64,000 bases of DNA from UBA4421 sp002704225 (lineage in GTDB: Bacteria; Pseudomonadota; Gammaproteobacteria; Pseudomonadales; Azotimanducaceae): positions 28,402 through 92,401 of the forward strand of contig CACDWG010000009.1 of assembly GCA_902556425.1 (NCBI GenBank), written 5' to 3'. Positions 52,622 to 61,687 of this stretch are shown here, in pieces. Numbering within the stretch: the first letter of the stretch is position 1; the number at the start of each line of letters is the position of its first letter. Both the position numbers and the translations under genes were made by a program. Below the pieces are notes generated by a model. It was not told the origin of the DNA. It saw only the letters and a program-made list of their open reading frames with translations, and did no database searches.

Positions 52622-53058
52622 AGACGATACTCTGGACGGTATTGATGCTGATTGGCCCGACGGTAGAGGCTGGGACTGTGCTGCAAATCATTGGCGACGC
52701 CATCGTTGCTCCGCTGACTGAACGCCCCGCATCGGCGGAGATCGGGAAACGCCTTTTTGTTTCGCGAGAAAGTGGCCACTGTGTGCTTTGTCATCGAGTC
52801 GAGGGGCTCGACGCGCCCTTTCAGGGCGATATCGGTCCCCAGTTGAGTGATGTAGGCGACCGCCTAAGCCCGGGCCAACTCAGACTGCGTATCGTGGACA
52901 GTTCGATACTCAATGCGCAAACCATCATGCCCCCGTACTATCGCAGTGAGAATCTGCATCGGGTGGCCAACGCCTATGAGGGTGAGACCGTCCTTACTGC
53001 TTTGCAGATAGAACACTTGGTGGCCTATTTGTCGCAACGTCGGAGTGATATGCCGTGA
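52618..53058 (+). CDS. soxX: Sulfur oxidation cytochrome c SoxX
   Basis: 146 aa from TTG 52618, chosen because AGGAG (52605-52609) is 8 nt upstream and the TTGA overlaps the fccB stop; this gives the signal peptide ILWTVLMLIGPTVEAG. One haem motif CVLCH, and MPPYYR with the Met ligand, as in SoxX. It partners SoxA to attach substrates to SoxY. It overlaps soxY by 4 nt (GTGA). Confidence 0.88.
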   Translation: MKTILWTVLMLIGPTVEAGTVLQIIGDAIVAPLTERPASAEIGKRLFVSRESGHCVLCHRVEGLDAPFQGDIGPQLSDVGDRLSPGQLRLRIVDSSILNAQTIMPPYYRSENLHRVANAYEGETVLTALQIEHLVAYLSQRRSDMP

Positions 53059-53519
53059 ATCGAAACCTACCGCGACGGCGGTTTTTGCAAGCTGCTGTAG
53101 CATTGCAGGCCAGCGGGCTCTTGTCCTCTGCGGCGGCGGACGCCGACGCGGGAAGCAGGCAGGTAGAGCAAGCGATTGCGGATTTTTTTGGGGCAGGTCG
53201 CAGTGCGCAGAACGGTCGCGTGACGGTTTCGGTGCCGGCTATCTCTGAGAACGGCTACTCGGTGCCCTTGAGCCTGGCGGTGGACAGTCCCATGACAGCG
53301 GACGATTACGTGCGCCGCGTATTAGTCGTATCTCAGTCCAATCCTCTGCCGATTGTTGCAAGCTTTGAGCTTGGGCCCAAAGCGGGCTTAGCGCAGATGA
53401 GTACGCGTATTCGCTTGGCAGACTCTCAACGTATTTACGGCATTGCCGAGATGCATGACGGCACTCTCTGGTCCGGCTATGGACACAGCATCGTGACGTT
53501 GGCGGCCTGCGTTATATGA
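53055..53519 (+). CDS. soxY: SoxY-related carrier protein with AACVI arm
   Basis: 154 aa, GTG start. Twin-arginine signal RRRFLQAAVALQASGLLSS, then a SoxY-type immunoglobulin-like fold (VTVSVPAISENGYSVPLSL). The C-terminus reads TLAACVI, not the GGCGG swinging arm of canonical SoxY. The carrier Cys is kept but the flexible Gly pair is not. This fits a SoxY-related family I recall as having an AACIE arm (unverified). It may carry a different sulfur group. It overlaps soxZ by 4 nt. Confidence 0.85.
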   Translation: MNRNLPRRRFLQAAVALQASGLLSSAAADADAGSRQVEQAIADFFGAGRSAQNGRVTVSVPAISENGYSVPLSLAVDSPMTADDYVRRVLVVSQSNPLPIVASFELGPKAGLAQMSTRIRLADSQRIYGIAEMHDGTLWSGYGHSIVTLAACVI

Positions 53520-53845
53520 ACGAGCAACCCACAATTCGCTTGGCTGTGCCTCAGAACGTACCTGCGGGTGAAGTGGTCGAAATCAAGGTTATGATCCAGC
53601 ACCCCATGGAGTCTGGGTATCGACGCGGAGCGCTGGGAGAGCGCATTCCACGAGATATCATCAAATTTTTTCGCTGCAGCCAAGAGAGTGAGACGATCTT
53701 TGAGGCGGAATTTCATCCGGGTGTGGCGGCCAATCCACTGCTGACATTTCATATGCGGGCCGAGCGCAGTGGAACATTAAATTTTGAGTGGATGGATCAA
53801 AACGACCTGCGCTGGAGCAAGCAGGCTGAGCTGTCGGTGATCTAG
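53516..53845 (+). CDS. soxZ: Sulfur oxidation protein SoxZ
   Basis: 109 aa without a signal peptide, as usual for SoxZ, which is exported bound to SoxY. IQHPMESGYRRGALGERIPR and FEAEFHPGVAANPLLTF, ending GTLNFEWMDQND, match the family. It forms the SoxYZ carrier heterodimer. ATGA overlap with soxY. Confidence 0.92.
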   Translation: MNEQPTIRLAVPQNVPAGEVVEIKVMIQHPMESGYRRGALGERIPRDIIKFFRCSQESETIFEAEFHPGVAANPLLTFHMRAERSGTLNFEWMDQNDLRWSKQAELSVI

Positions 53846-53848
53846 GTC

Positions 53849-54625
53849 GTGCGACTGCTGATTTTTGTCGGCTTATGGCTAGCGAGTTCGGCGATCGCTG
53901 CGCAAGACAACAACGGCACTGTAACAGCGCCATTCGAGCAGCCGGTATCTGGTTATCGTTTTCTTACCCCGGAAACTCAGGCATTGCAGGATGATGCCTT
54001 TGCCAATCCCGGCTACTTGTGGGTAGCCGCAGGAGCCGAGGCCTATCAGAAAGAACATGGCACTGACTCGTGTGCAAGTTGTCATGGTGAGGGCAGCATG
54101 GTTGGCGTGGCCACACGCTATCCGCGCTTCGACGAAGGAGCGCAAACACTGCTCAATCTGGAAGGCCGTATCAATGCCTGTCGCACCGAGCATCAAAAGC
54201 TGCCCGCGCTGGCTTATGAAAGTCAGGAACTTTTGGCGCTGACTAGCTATGTCGCGGAACAGTCTCGCGGCATGATGACGCAAGTCAGCGTATCGGCGGA
54301 CGCTGCGCCATGGTTTCAGGCAGGCGAAGCATACTTTTTCCAGCGGCGCGGTCAGCTCAATCTCGCCTGTCAGCAATGCCACGATCAGTCGTGGGGAAAG
54401 ATGCTACGAGGCGATCGGCTTAGCCAAGGCCAGCCGAATGCCTTCCCTGCTTATCGATTGGAGTGGCAATCGCTTGGTTCTCTGCATCGACGGCTGCAAA
54501 ACTGCGAGATAGGGGTCAGAGCTGAACCACAAGCCTTGGGTTCCCGCGCCTACTTGGGGTTGGAACTTTACCTGGTTTGGCGCTCTCGGGGTCTGGTGCT
54601 GGAAGCGCCCGGGGTGCGCAGGTAA
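53849..54625 (+). CDS. soxA: Sulfur oxidation c-type cytochrome SoxA (dihaem)
   Basis: 258 aa, GTG start, signal peptide LLIFVGLWLASSAIA. Two haem motifs: CASCH and CQQCH. The Cys ligand region HRRLQNCEIGVRAEPQ corresponds to the persulfide-forming Cys near the second haem of SoxA. With SoxX it conjugates a sulfur substrate to the SoxY Cys. It ends the operon; soxB and soxCD are not in the window. Confidence 0.9.
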   Translation: MRLLIFVGLWLASSAIAAQDNNGTVTAPFEQPVSGYRFLTPETQALQDDAFANPGYLWVAAGAEAYQKEHGTDSCASCHGEGSMVGVATRYPRFDEGAQTLLNLEGRINACRTEHQKLPALAYESQELLALTSYVAEQSRGMMTQVSVSADAAPWFQAGEAYFFQRRGQLNLACQQCHDQSWGKMLRGDRLSQGQPNAFPAYRLEWQSLGSLHRRLQNCEIGVRAEPQALGSRAYLGLELYLVWRSRGLVLEAPGVRR

Positions 54626-54772
54626 ATACGAAACAGGTATGGTACGAGACTTATCCAGAATAGGTGAGAGGGTGATGCAATCGTATTCCAGACCGCAAAG
54701 TCGCGCTGGCCAACCGCATCATTCTGCGATTAAACCGACGGCCCAGTATTTTATGAGATGGAAGAGACCAAT

Positions 54773-55516
54773 ATGACTGCACTCGTTCTACGCCAAGACA
54801 TCGACGGCATTGCCGTACTGACGCTAAACCGGCCCGACAAACTGAATGCACTGAACGTTCCGCTGTTTCAAGAGCTTTACGAGCACGCCAAGGACATTGA
54901 AAACACGCCAGAGACGATTGGCTGTGTGGTGATCAAGGGCGCCGGTCGATGTTTCTCTGCTGGCCATGACTTGGGCGATATTGCCACCGGTGAAAAACTG
55001 CCCAGACCGAATTTTCAGGCCAAGGTTATCGAGGCGCTAACAGCACTGCCCCAGCCGGTGATCAGTGCCGTGCACGGCCACTGCTACACGGGAGCTTTGG
55101 AACTTGCGCTGGCCGGTGATTTGATTGTGGCCAGTGAGAACGCCAAGTTTGCGGATACTCACGGCAAGTGGGCGCTGCAGCCGGTGTGGGGTATCAGTCA
55201 GCGTTTGCCGCGAAAGATCGGCAACGCCAAGGCCACTGAGATGATGTTGACTGCTCGCACCTACAGTGCGGCTCAAGCGCTGGATATGGGCTTGGTGGTG
55301 CAGGTATTTGCCGACGACTCCTTTGAGGCAGAAGTCATCGCCTACTGCCACGAGATGCTGGAAAACTCCTGGCATTCGTTGCGTGGCTACAAAGCGCTGC
55401 TGAACGGAACCGATGGGATGAGCTTAGCGGAAGGACTGGCTTACGAGGTCTATAACGGCGCTGGCACAGGCCCTGACATGGCGGAGCGCATTGCCGGATT
55501 CGGTAAGAAGAAATGA
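54773..55516 (+). CDS. Enoyl-CoA hydratase/isomerase family protein
   Basis: 247 aa from ATG 54773, with GGAAGAG about 6 nt upstream; the frame extends to ATG 54758. Oxyanion-hole motifs are CFSAGHDLGDIA and SAVHGHCYTGALELALAGDL. The loop where canonical hydratases have the first catalytic Glu reads FADTHGKWALQPVWG, with His, so a plain hydratase role is doubtful. It acts on an acyl-CoA. The next CoA-linked gene is the CoA transferase at 56839. Confidence 0.85.
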   Translation: MTALVLRQDIDGIAVLTLNRPDKLNALNVPLFQELYEHAKDIENTPETIGCVVIKGAGRCFSAGHDLGDIATGEKLPRPNFQAKVIEALTALPQPVISAVHGHCYTGALELALAGDLIVASENAKFADTHGKWALQPVWGISQRLPRKIGNAKATEMMLTARTYSAAQALDMGLVVQVFADDSFEAEVIAYCHEMLENSWHSLRGYKALLNGTDGMSLAEGLAYEVYNGAGTGPDMAERIAGFGKKK

Positions 55517-55569
55517 CTCAAGTTGATGGTCTGGTCTAAGCGTTACCGCAGCGAGCCACAAGAAGAACA

Positions 55570-56775
55570 ATGACTATGCAACATCCAGACTCTGAATCTA
55601 AGTCGTTCCTGAGCAGCGGTTGGGTTGTCGTGCTACTGATGGCGTTATCCGCCGCCGTGGGTCAGGCCTTCGGGCGCTTCAGTTATGGTGTGCTGCTGCC
55701 GGCGGTGCGGGACGATATGGGTATCAGCAATACATTGGCAGGCTTTATCGGGGGAGCCAATGTGGGGGCCTATTTGGTTGGTACGTTGCTGGTGTCTTGG
55801 ATTGCCGGCCGTTACCGGCTGTTGGCCATTATGCGACTGGGTTTGCTGATGGTGGTCGCAGGCCTTTTCGGTGCCGCGTTCAGCGCAACCCCCTTGGCGC
55901 TGGCATCTGCGCTGGGGTTGGCGGGTGTGGGCGGTGCCATGCTTTGGATACCCGCTCCCGTGGTTGCTGCGGATGCCATCCCAAGCGACCAGAGGCCGTT
56001 GGCCGTTGGCCTGATTGGGTCGGGTATTGGTCTGGGTGTGGTGTTCGCCAGTTCGGTCAGTGGCTCCCTGCGAAATTCTCTGGGCGATGCGGCTTGGTCC
56101 AGCGTTTACCAGATTCAATTTGCGATTGGTTGCGTTGTTATGGTCGCCGTGTTTTTGCTCGTGCGGCATCATCAGGCCAACCCAACTGGTGGTGGCGGAC
56201 TGGGTGGATTTTCTGCGTTGCAACGCATGCAAGGTTGGCTGCCCCTGATACTGGCTTACGCCTGCTTTGGTTTCATGTATCTATTAGTGCTCGGATTTTT
56301 AACCACTCGACTCGAAGACGACAGTGGTTGGACCTCGGCCAATGCGTCCTGGGCGTTTTCCTTGCTTGGCCTGTCTATGATTTTTGGCGGGCCCCTGTTC
56401 ACTACGATGGCCCAGCGATTCGGCGTGCGATTTGCACTGACCCTCGCCTTTGGTCTGTGGCCTGTTTTTGCCTTGGTCGTGTTGACCGGGCTGGCGGTGC
56501 CGGTTTGGCTGGCCTGTATCGGTATTGGCTTTTTGTTCAGCGCTCTGCCGAGCTTGATCACACTTTATGTGGTAGAAAATACGACAGCTGAGGATTACGG
56601 CGCGAGTTTCGCAGCGGCGACCTTGGTGTTCGGTGTGGCGCAGATGATTTCACCACCCATCGGCGGTTGGATAGCGGATGCAGACGGGTCCTTTACGTTG
56701 GTGTTTTTGCTGTCAGCGGTAACCGCCCTGATCGGACTGGTGGCCACTCTGCGTTTGCCTCGACGAGCCGAGTAG
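55570..56775 (+). CDS. MFS transporter (YbfB/YjiJ-like)
   Basis: 401 aa with about 12 hydrophobic helices. GQAFGRFSYGVLLPAVRDDMG is the typical first helix and loop, and SWIAGRYRLLAIMRLG fits the conserved loop between helices 2 and 3. It probably moves an organic acid or drug. A second ATG lies 6 nt downstream of the first. Confidence 0.87.
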   Translation: MTMQHPDSESKSFLSSGWVVVLLMALSAAVGQAFGRFSYGVLLPAVRDDMGISNTLAGFIGGANVGAYLVGTLLVSWIAGRYRLLAIMRLGLLMVVAGLFGAAFSATPLALASALGLAGVGGAMLWIPAPVVAADAIPSDQRPLAVGLIGSGIGLGVVFASSVSGSLRNSLGDAAWSSVYQIQFAIGCVVMVAVFLLVRHHQANPTGGGGLGGFSALQRMQGWLPLILAYACFGFMYLLVLGFLTTRLEDDSGWTSANASWAFSLLGLSMIFGGPLFTTMAQRFGVRFALTLAFGLWPVFALVVLTGLAVPVWLACIGIGFLFSALPSLITLYVVENTTAEDYGASFAAATLVFGVAQMISPPIGGWIADADGSFTLVFLLSAVTALIGLVATLRLPRRAE

Positions 56776-56838
56776 GCTTGGGTAGACAGGAAGATTGCAC
56801 AATCTAACGACAACGAATGAACAGTTCTGGGGGGGACG

Positions 56839-58014
56839 ATGAAACCACTTGAGGGGATAACAGTACTGGAGTTTTCAACCATGATTACCGCCTCCTTTGC
56901 GGCCATGATGATGGCCGAGCAGGGTGCCAAGGTGATTAAGGTGGAGCCGATGAATGTTGGAGATCCAATGCGCTATATCGGCGCGAACAAAGGAGGGATT
57001 TCTTCTCTCTTCGCCAACTGCAATCGGGGTAAGCAATCCATTCGGGTCAACCTCAAAGAGCCTGAGGGTCAAGAACTGATTCGTGAACTCATTCCGCAGG
57101 TCGATATCTTCATTCACAACTTTCGTCCCGGGGTAATGGACAAACTGAATCTGGGCAGCGAGGCGCTGCGGGGCCTAAATCCGCGCCTAATTTATGCGGC
57201 GATTTCAGGTTTTGGTAAGGAGGGCCCCCTAGGTCGTGCTCCGGCCTATGACCCCATTATCCAAGCGCAAGCCGGACTTACCGCGGCCCAGGGTAAGGAC
57301 GAGCCCAGTTTTTTTCGGACGCTGATCTGCGACAAAATCACCGCATATACAGCGTGTCAGGCGGTGACCTGTGCGCTCTATGTCAGAGAGAGAAGCGGTG
57401 CCGGACAACATATTGATCTGTCCATGCTGGATTCGGGTTTGTTCTTTATCTTCCCTGACGGTTTTCAAAATCATACGCTGCTCGATCCAGACCACGAACC
57501 CGGTCCGTTGCTGATTGATCTGCTGTACGAACTCACCCTTACCAAGGATGGGGCGGTGACCATTTCTGCTGGTAACCAAGACATGCAAATGCGTTCTCTC
57601 ATTGCGGTGGGCATGGAGCATTTGTTGGCGGATGAGCGCTTTAACAGTTTTGATAAAATGGTGGCGAATTTGGAGGCCTTCAAAGAGGAAGTTGCGGGCG
57701 CCTATCTTCAGTTCACGACCGAAGAGGTGCTCGCCAAGCTCAAAGAAGCCGATGTGCCTTGTGCGCGATGTCTTGATCGAGACGAGGTATTGGCCCAGGA
57801 ACAACTGGCCGCCAATGACACACTGGAAGTGATCGATCATCCGATCATGGGACAAATGCGAGTCGTGAAATCACCGGCCCGCTTTGGCGGCGAGCGCCTC
57901 ACGCCCTCCAGACCCAGTCCAGATCATGGCGAGCATACGCATGAAGTCTTGGCGGACTTTTCGGTATCTCAAGCCCGGATCGCCGCGATGACCGAACAGG
58001 GGATTGTTGCCTGA
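56839..58014 (+). CDS. CoA transferase, CaiB/BaiF (family III)
   Basis: 391 aa. LEGITVLEFSTMITASFAAMMMAEQGAKVIKVEP at the N-terminus and NCNRGKQSIRVNLKEPEGQELIREL are diagnostic. NFRPGVMDKLNLG and GQHIDLSMLDSGLF hold the expected active-site Asp region. It transfers CoA between organic acids, or acts as a racemase. GGGGGGAC precedes the ATG. It ends 8 nt from the convergent MFS gene. Confidence 0.92.
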   Translation: MKPLEGITVLEFSTMITASFAAMMMAEQGAKVIKVEPMNVGDPMRYIGANKGGISSLFANCNRGKQSIRVNLKEPEGQELIRELIPQVDIFIHNFRPGVMDKLNLGSEALRGLNPRLIYAAISGFGKEGPLGRAPAYDPIIQAQAGLTAAQGKDEPSFFRTLICDKITAYTACQAVTCALYVRERSGAGQHIDLSMLDSGLFFIFPDGFQNHTLLDPDHEPGPLLIDLLYELTLTKDGAVTISAGNQDMQMRSLIAVGMEHLLADERFNSFDKMVANLEAFKEEVAGAYLQFTTEEVLAKLKEADVPCARCLDRDEVLAQEQLAANDTLEVIDHPIMGQMRVVKSPARFGGERLTPSRPSPDHGEHTHEVLADFSVSQARIAAMTEQGIVA

Positions 58015-58022
58015 GCGCCGCC

Positions 58023-59246
58023 TTATCGCTCTCTCAGCCAAGCCATCGCGATACCGCTGGGTAGCATGATGATGATCAGAGCGATGAAGGCGTAGCTGTA
58101 GCTGCCGTACAGGTCGTAAACCCAACCGGCACCGATGGGGCTGATGGCGCCAGCCATAATGGTGAGCATGCCAAATCCCATGACGCGGCCAAAGGAAGCC
58201 ACGCCAAATCGGTAGCTGTACATCAAGCCCATCAGAGGCAGGATGCCGCCGCCGGAAATCCCTGTGGCGAACGTGGCGATCACTAATACCGTGAGGCTTT
58301 GCGCGTTCATGAACAGTAGGACGGCAACAATGGTCGCCGCATTGGCGACCCAATAGAGTTTTCGATGATCGACGCGGTCGCCCATGACCCCAAAAAAGAG
58401 CTTGCCTAAGACCATGGAGACCGAGGTCAATGCAATGAGTCCGGCGGTAACATCACCGTCCAAACCGATGTCTTGCACGATGATGCCCAAATTAAACTGT
58501 AGCGTGCCAAAGGCCATGCTCAGTGGGGCCAGACCGCAAAATGGGATCCAGAACAGCGATGTCGTGAGAATTTCTTTCGTCGTCCAGACCCGCTGATCGA
58601 CGTCATCCTCAGAAGGCTCACGGGTTGCCGCTGCTGGGGATCTTCTGAGTATCAGTAAGGTCAGCGGCAGGACCACTGCAACAGCGAGGATCAGTAAGTT
58701 GTTTAGGGTGCCCCGCCAGCCTACATGCAAGAGCCAGGCGGAAACGAGGATGGGCAGTATGATGCCGCCCACGTTGGTGCCAATCGCTGAAATGCCCAAG
58801 GCGAATCCGCGATTGTCTGTAAACCATCGGCTCACCAACGTCTGGCTTGCCAAAGTGCCCATGAGCGTCATGGCCACCGGCAACAGGGTGGCGTAAATCA
58901 GCCAAAGCTGCCAAAGCGCGGTGACCTGTTGCGCTAGGGCGAGGGCCAACACCATGGCGGCTAGGCCCGTGAGAATGACCCACCGCAGCGGAAAGGTGTC
59001 GAGTGCTCTTCCTGCGAGCGGGCCTAGGACGCCGGCACCAATTTGCAGTAGTGCAATGGTCAGCATCATGTCGCGCCGACTGGAACCAAATTCGTCGAGC
59101 CACGGCAGCGTAAACAGGGTGAAACAGTAAATGATCGTGCCAACGCTGATGGCCTGCAGAACCACGCCATAGAGCAGGACGATCCAACGATAGTAGTCGT
59201 CGGAGATCAAGGGTGCACCGGCGGGTCTGGTTTTCGATAAGGTCAT
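58023..59246 (-). CDS. MFS transporter (monocarboxylate/OFA-like)
   Basis: 407 aa from ATG 59246; the frame opens at a TTG at 59288. About 12 helices. ISVGTIIYCFTLFTLPWLDEFG and GPLAGRALDTFPLRWVI with LVSRWFTDNRGFALGIS resemble bacterial monocarboxylate or oxalate/formate-type transporters. Likely imports an organic acid that feeds the neighbouring CoA transferase. Confidence 0.87.
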   Translation of the reverse strand: MTLSKTRPAGAPLISDDYYRWIVLLYGVVLQAISVGTIIYCFTLFTLPWLDEFGSSRRDMMLTIALLQIGAGVLGPLAGRALDTFPLRWVILTGLAAMVLALALAQQVTALWQLWLIYATLLPVAMTLMGTLASQTLVSRWFTDNRGFALGISAIGTNVGGIILPILVSAWLLHVGWRGTLNNLLILAVAVVLPLTLLILRRSPAAATREPSEDDVDQRVWTTKEILTTSLFWIPFCGLAPLSMAFGTLQFNLGIIVQDIGLDGDVTAGLIALTSVSMVLGKLFFGVMGDRVDHRKLYWVANAATIVAVLLFMNAQSLTVLVIATFATGISGGGILPLMGLMYSYRFGVASFGRVMGFGMLTIMAGAISPIGAGWVYDLYGSYSYAFIALIIIMLPSGIAMAWLRER

Positions 59247-59408
59247 GGATAAAGCTTTGATCGATTCGGTAAAACGGACTGCCGACAATCCTACGCTGTC
59301 GTCTTCATGAAAACTTCTTTACATCCGGCCCGTCTCAAGGTTCGGGTTGGCATGTGACGAAAATTCCGGATACTGGAGACAGTCACGCGGTGATAGAAGG
59401 AAAGTGGT

Positions 59409-60575
59409 ATGGATTTGGTTGCTGATATTGAAGCCATGCAGGCGGAACTCGCCGGATGGCGCAGAGATCTGCACGCGCACCCCGAGTTGGGGTTTGAAGA
59501 GAATCGCACAGCAGACTTTGTCGCGGCAAAGCTCGAGACCTTTGGGGTACAGGTGTATCGCGGCATCGGTAAGACCGGTCTGGTTGGCGTGCTGCGTGAG
59601 GGCAACGCTACCCGCTCGATTGGTCTGCGCGCCGACATGGACGCGTTGCCGATTTTGGAGCAGAACACCTTTGATCACTGTTCCACTCACCACGGCACCA
59701 TGCACGCCTGTGGACATGATGGTCATACCGTCATGCTGCTGGCCGCCGCAAAGTATTTGGCAGCCACGCGTGATTTTCAGGGTCAGGTGAACTTTATCTT
59801 CCAGCCTGCGGAAGAAGGTTTGGGCGGCGCCAAGGCGATGATCGCTGATGGTCTGTTCGAGGATTTTCCCTGCGATCGTATTTACGCCATGCACAATGGT
59901 CCCGGGCTACCCGTTGGTAAATTCGCCGCTGTGCCGGGGGTCAGAACCGCGGCAGGCGCTTTTTTTGATATCGACATTCAAGGCAAAGGCGGTCACGGTG
60001 CCTTCCCTCATTTAGCCATCGACCCGATTCCTATTGCGGCGCAGCTAATCGGGGCTTTGCAAACCTTGGTTTCTCGCGCGACTTCACCCAACGACAGCGT
60101 GGTGTTGTCGATCACCAAGGTGCATGCCGGTGACGCATACAACGTGATTCCGGACGCGGCCCGGCTGTCTGGCACTGTGCGATGTTTCTCCATGCAAAAG
60201 ATGCGTGAACTGGAAGCCCAGACCCGAGAGCTCGCGGAGAGCGTGGCTGCCGGCTATGGGGCATCGGCGACGCTGGATTTTCGGGTGCCGTTTCATCCTG
60301 TGGTGAATGATGATGAGGCCACCCGGTTTGCCGGGGATATTTGTGCTTCGATTGCCGGTGAGGGCAATGTGTTCCGATCTGGTGCGCCGGGCACGGGTTC
60401 AGAGGATTTTTCTTTTATGACGGAACAGGTGCCGGGCTGTTATTTGATTATCGGTAATGGCGAAGACAGCAGTGCGCTGCATAACCCTGGCTACGATTTT
60501 AACGATGAGGCCTTAGTCTATGGCGGCAGTTTCTTTGCTCGGGTGACCGAGCACGAACTGGCGAGAGTGCAATGA
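59409..60575 (+). CDS. M20 family amidohydrolase (hippurate hydrolase / N-acyl amino acid type)
   Basis: 388 aa. Metal ligands are in HACGHDGHTVMLL and PAEEGLGGAKAMI; WRRDLHAHPELGFEE opens the protein and GLRADMDALPI precedes the metal motifs. The dimerisation domain with GKGGHGAFPHLAIDPI follows. It removes an acyl group from an amino acid. It overlaps the nitroreductase gene by 4 nt, so the two are coupled. Confidence 0.92.
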   Translation: MDLVADIEAMQAELAGWRRDLHAHPELGFEENRTADFVAAKLETFGVQVYRGIGKTGLVGVLREGNATRSIGLRADMDALPILEQNTFDHCSTHHGTMHACGHDGHTVMLLAAAKYLAATRDFQGQVNFIFQPAEEGLGGAKAMIADGLFEDFPCDRIYAMHNGPGLPVGKFAAVPGVRTAAGAFFDIDIQGKGGHGAFPHLAIDPIPIAAQLIGALQTLVSRATSPNDSVVLSITKVHAGDAYNVIPDAARLSGTVRCFSMQKMRELEAQTRELAESVAAGYGASATLDFRVPFHPVVNDDEATRFAGDICASIAGEGNVFRSGAPGTGSEDFSFMTEQVPGCYLIIGNGEDSSALHNPGYDFNDEALVYGGSFFARVTEHELARVQ

Positions 60576-61252
60576 CTGCACAGGATGGCAGCCAGCCCAT
60601 TGAGTTTCAGGAGTTGGCTCCTGAGGCAATGATCGCTCAAGCTGAGCGCTTCTACGCTCAGATGCAGGCGCGCCGCAGCGTGCGGGATTTTTCCGATCGG
60701 CCGGTACCCATGCGAGTGATCGATCAAGCAATTTTAGCGGCTGGCACCGCGCCCAGCGGAGCCAATAAGCAGCCATGGCACTTTGCGGTGACGACGGATC
60801 CTGAGGTGAAGTTGGCAATTCGCGTTGCAGCGGAGCAGGAGGAGCAAGCATTCTATGAACGGCGGGCATCCCAACAGTGGTTGGATGCACTGGCGCCGCT
60901 CGGAACGGATGCGAATAAACCCTTTTTGCAGACGGCACCGGTGCTTGTTGGTGTGTTTATGGAAAAAACCGCGGTGTCGGCGCAGGGAGAGCGAAGCAAA
61001 AACTATTACCCCATGGAGTCTGTGGGTATCGCTTGTGGGTTGCTGATTTCAGCCTTACATCTGTCCGGTCTGGTCACTCTGACCCATACCCCCAGTCCCA
61101 TGGCTTTTTTGAGCTCGGCCTTTGAGCGGCCTAAGAACGAAAAACCATACTTGCTGCTGGTGGTTGGCTACCCGGCTGAACATTGTCGATTGCCTGATAT
61201 TTCGCGAAAGCCGCTAGCGGCTATTTACAGCCGCGTTGGTCGTTCTTCATAG
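60572..61252 (+). CDS. Nitroreductase family protein
   Basis: 226 aa FMN enzyme. RRSVRDFSDRPVPM is the N-terminal FMN phosphate motif and APSGANKQPWHFAVT the second. YPMESVGIACGLLISALHL and the C-terminal LLVVGYPAE complete the family. NAD(P)H-dependent reduction of nitro compounds or quinones, or a dehalogenase/deiodinase-like branch. ATGA overlap with the M20 gene. Confidence 0.9.
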   Translation: MTAQDGSQPIEFQELAPEAMIAQAERFYAQMQARRSVRDFSDRPVPMRVIDQAILAAGTAPSGANKQPWHFAVTTDPEVKLAIRVAAEQEEQAFYERRASQQWLDALAPLGTDANKPFLQTAPVLVGVFMEKTAVSAQGERSKNYYPMESVGIACGLLISALHLSGLVTLTHTPSPMAFLSSAFERPKNEKPYLLLVVGYPAEHCRLPDISRKPLAAIYSRVGRSS

Positions 61253-61459
61253 GCCGTCTTCATGAAATTGATAAATTCTCTGCGCTTTGTGGGAGGCCAT
61301 GTGTTGGCTGACGTCGCTTCGCAGGTGCCGTCAATCGGGTTTTGCCCTTAGGCTCGGGGTTGCCGGGTTTGGATCTAAAGGCCACGCTCGACCAAGCTGT
61401 GGATGACACCGATGAGGAGGAGCGTTTAAGGTGGAGGACATTTCTGGGGCGGAGGGCTG

Positions 61460-61687
61460 ATGAAAGCGTTACGGATAACCGTGCTCGCGTTATTGCTGGT
61501 GATTGGTGGTGGCTACTTAGGGCGCGATGGGCTGGTGCGGATGCTAGATCAGCATTTCTACGAGTCAACGCTTTCTGTTTGCGTTGCAGGGATGGGCTTG
61601 CTCGCGCCGGATCGTTTGCCGATAGAGCTGCGTTCCTTTTGCAATATCGCCATTGTGGCGCGAGCTTCAGAGGCCTATGACGATTAA
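61460..61687 (+). CDS. Small hypothetical membrane-anchored protein
   Basis: 75 aa. One N-terminal hydrophobic helix or signal peptide (ITVLALLLVIGGGYLG), then a soluble part with two cysteines (SVCVAG and RSFCNI). GGAGGGC lies just upstream of the ATG. Its stop overlaps the convergent flavoprotein gene by 4 nt. A 29-codon ORF at 61262-61351 precedes it and is not convincing. No family is recognised. Confidence 0.55.
   Translation: MKALRITVLALLLVIGGGYLGRDGLVRMLDQHFYESTLSVCVAGMGLLAPDRLPIELRSFCNIAIVARASEAYDD

Noticed and set aside
55645..56232. Minus-strand ORF of 195 codons
   Set aside because: Lies wholly within the MFS gene, has a biased polar composition with many Gln, His and Thr, and no ribosome binding site; it is a shadow frame.
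61342..61680. Plus-strand ORF of 112 codons
   Set aside because: TTG start, Arg-rich unlikely composition, overlaps a better small gene at 61460 that has a ribosome binding site and signal-like N-terminus.
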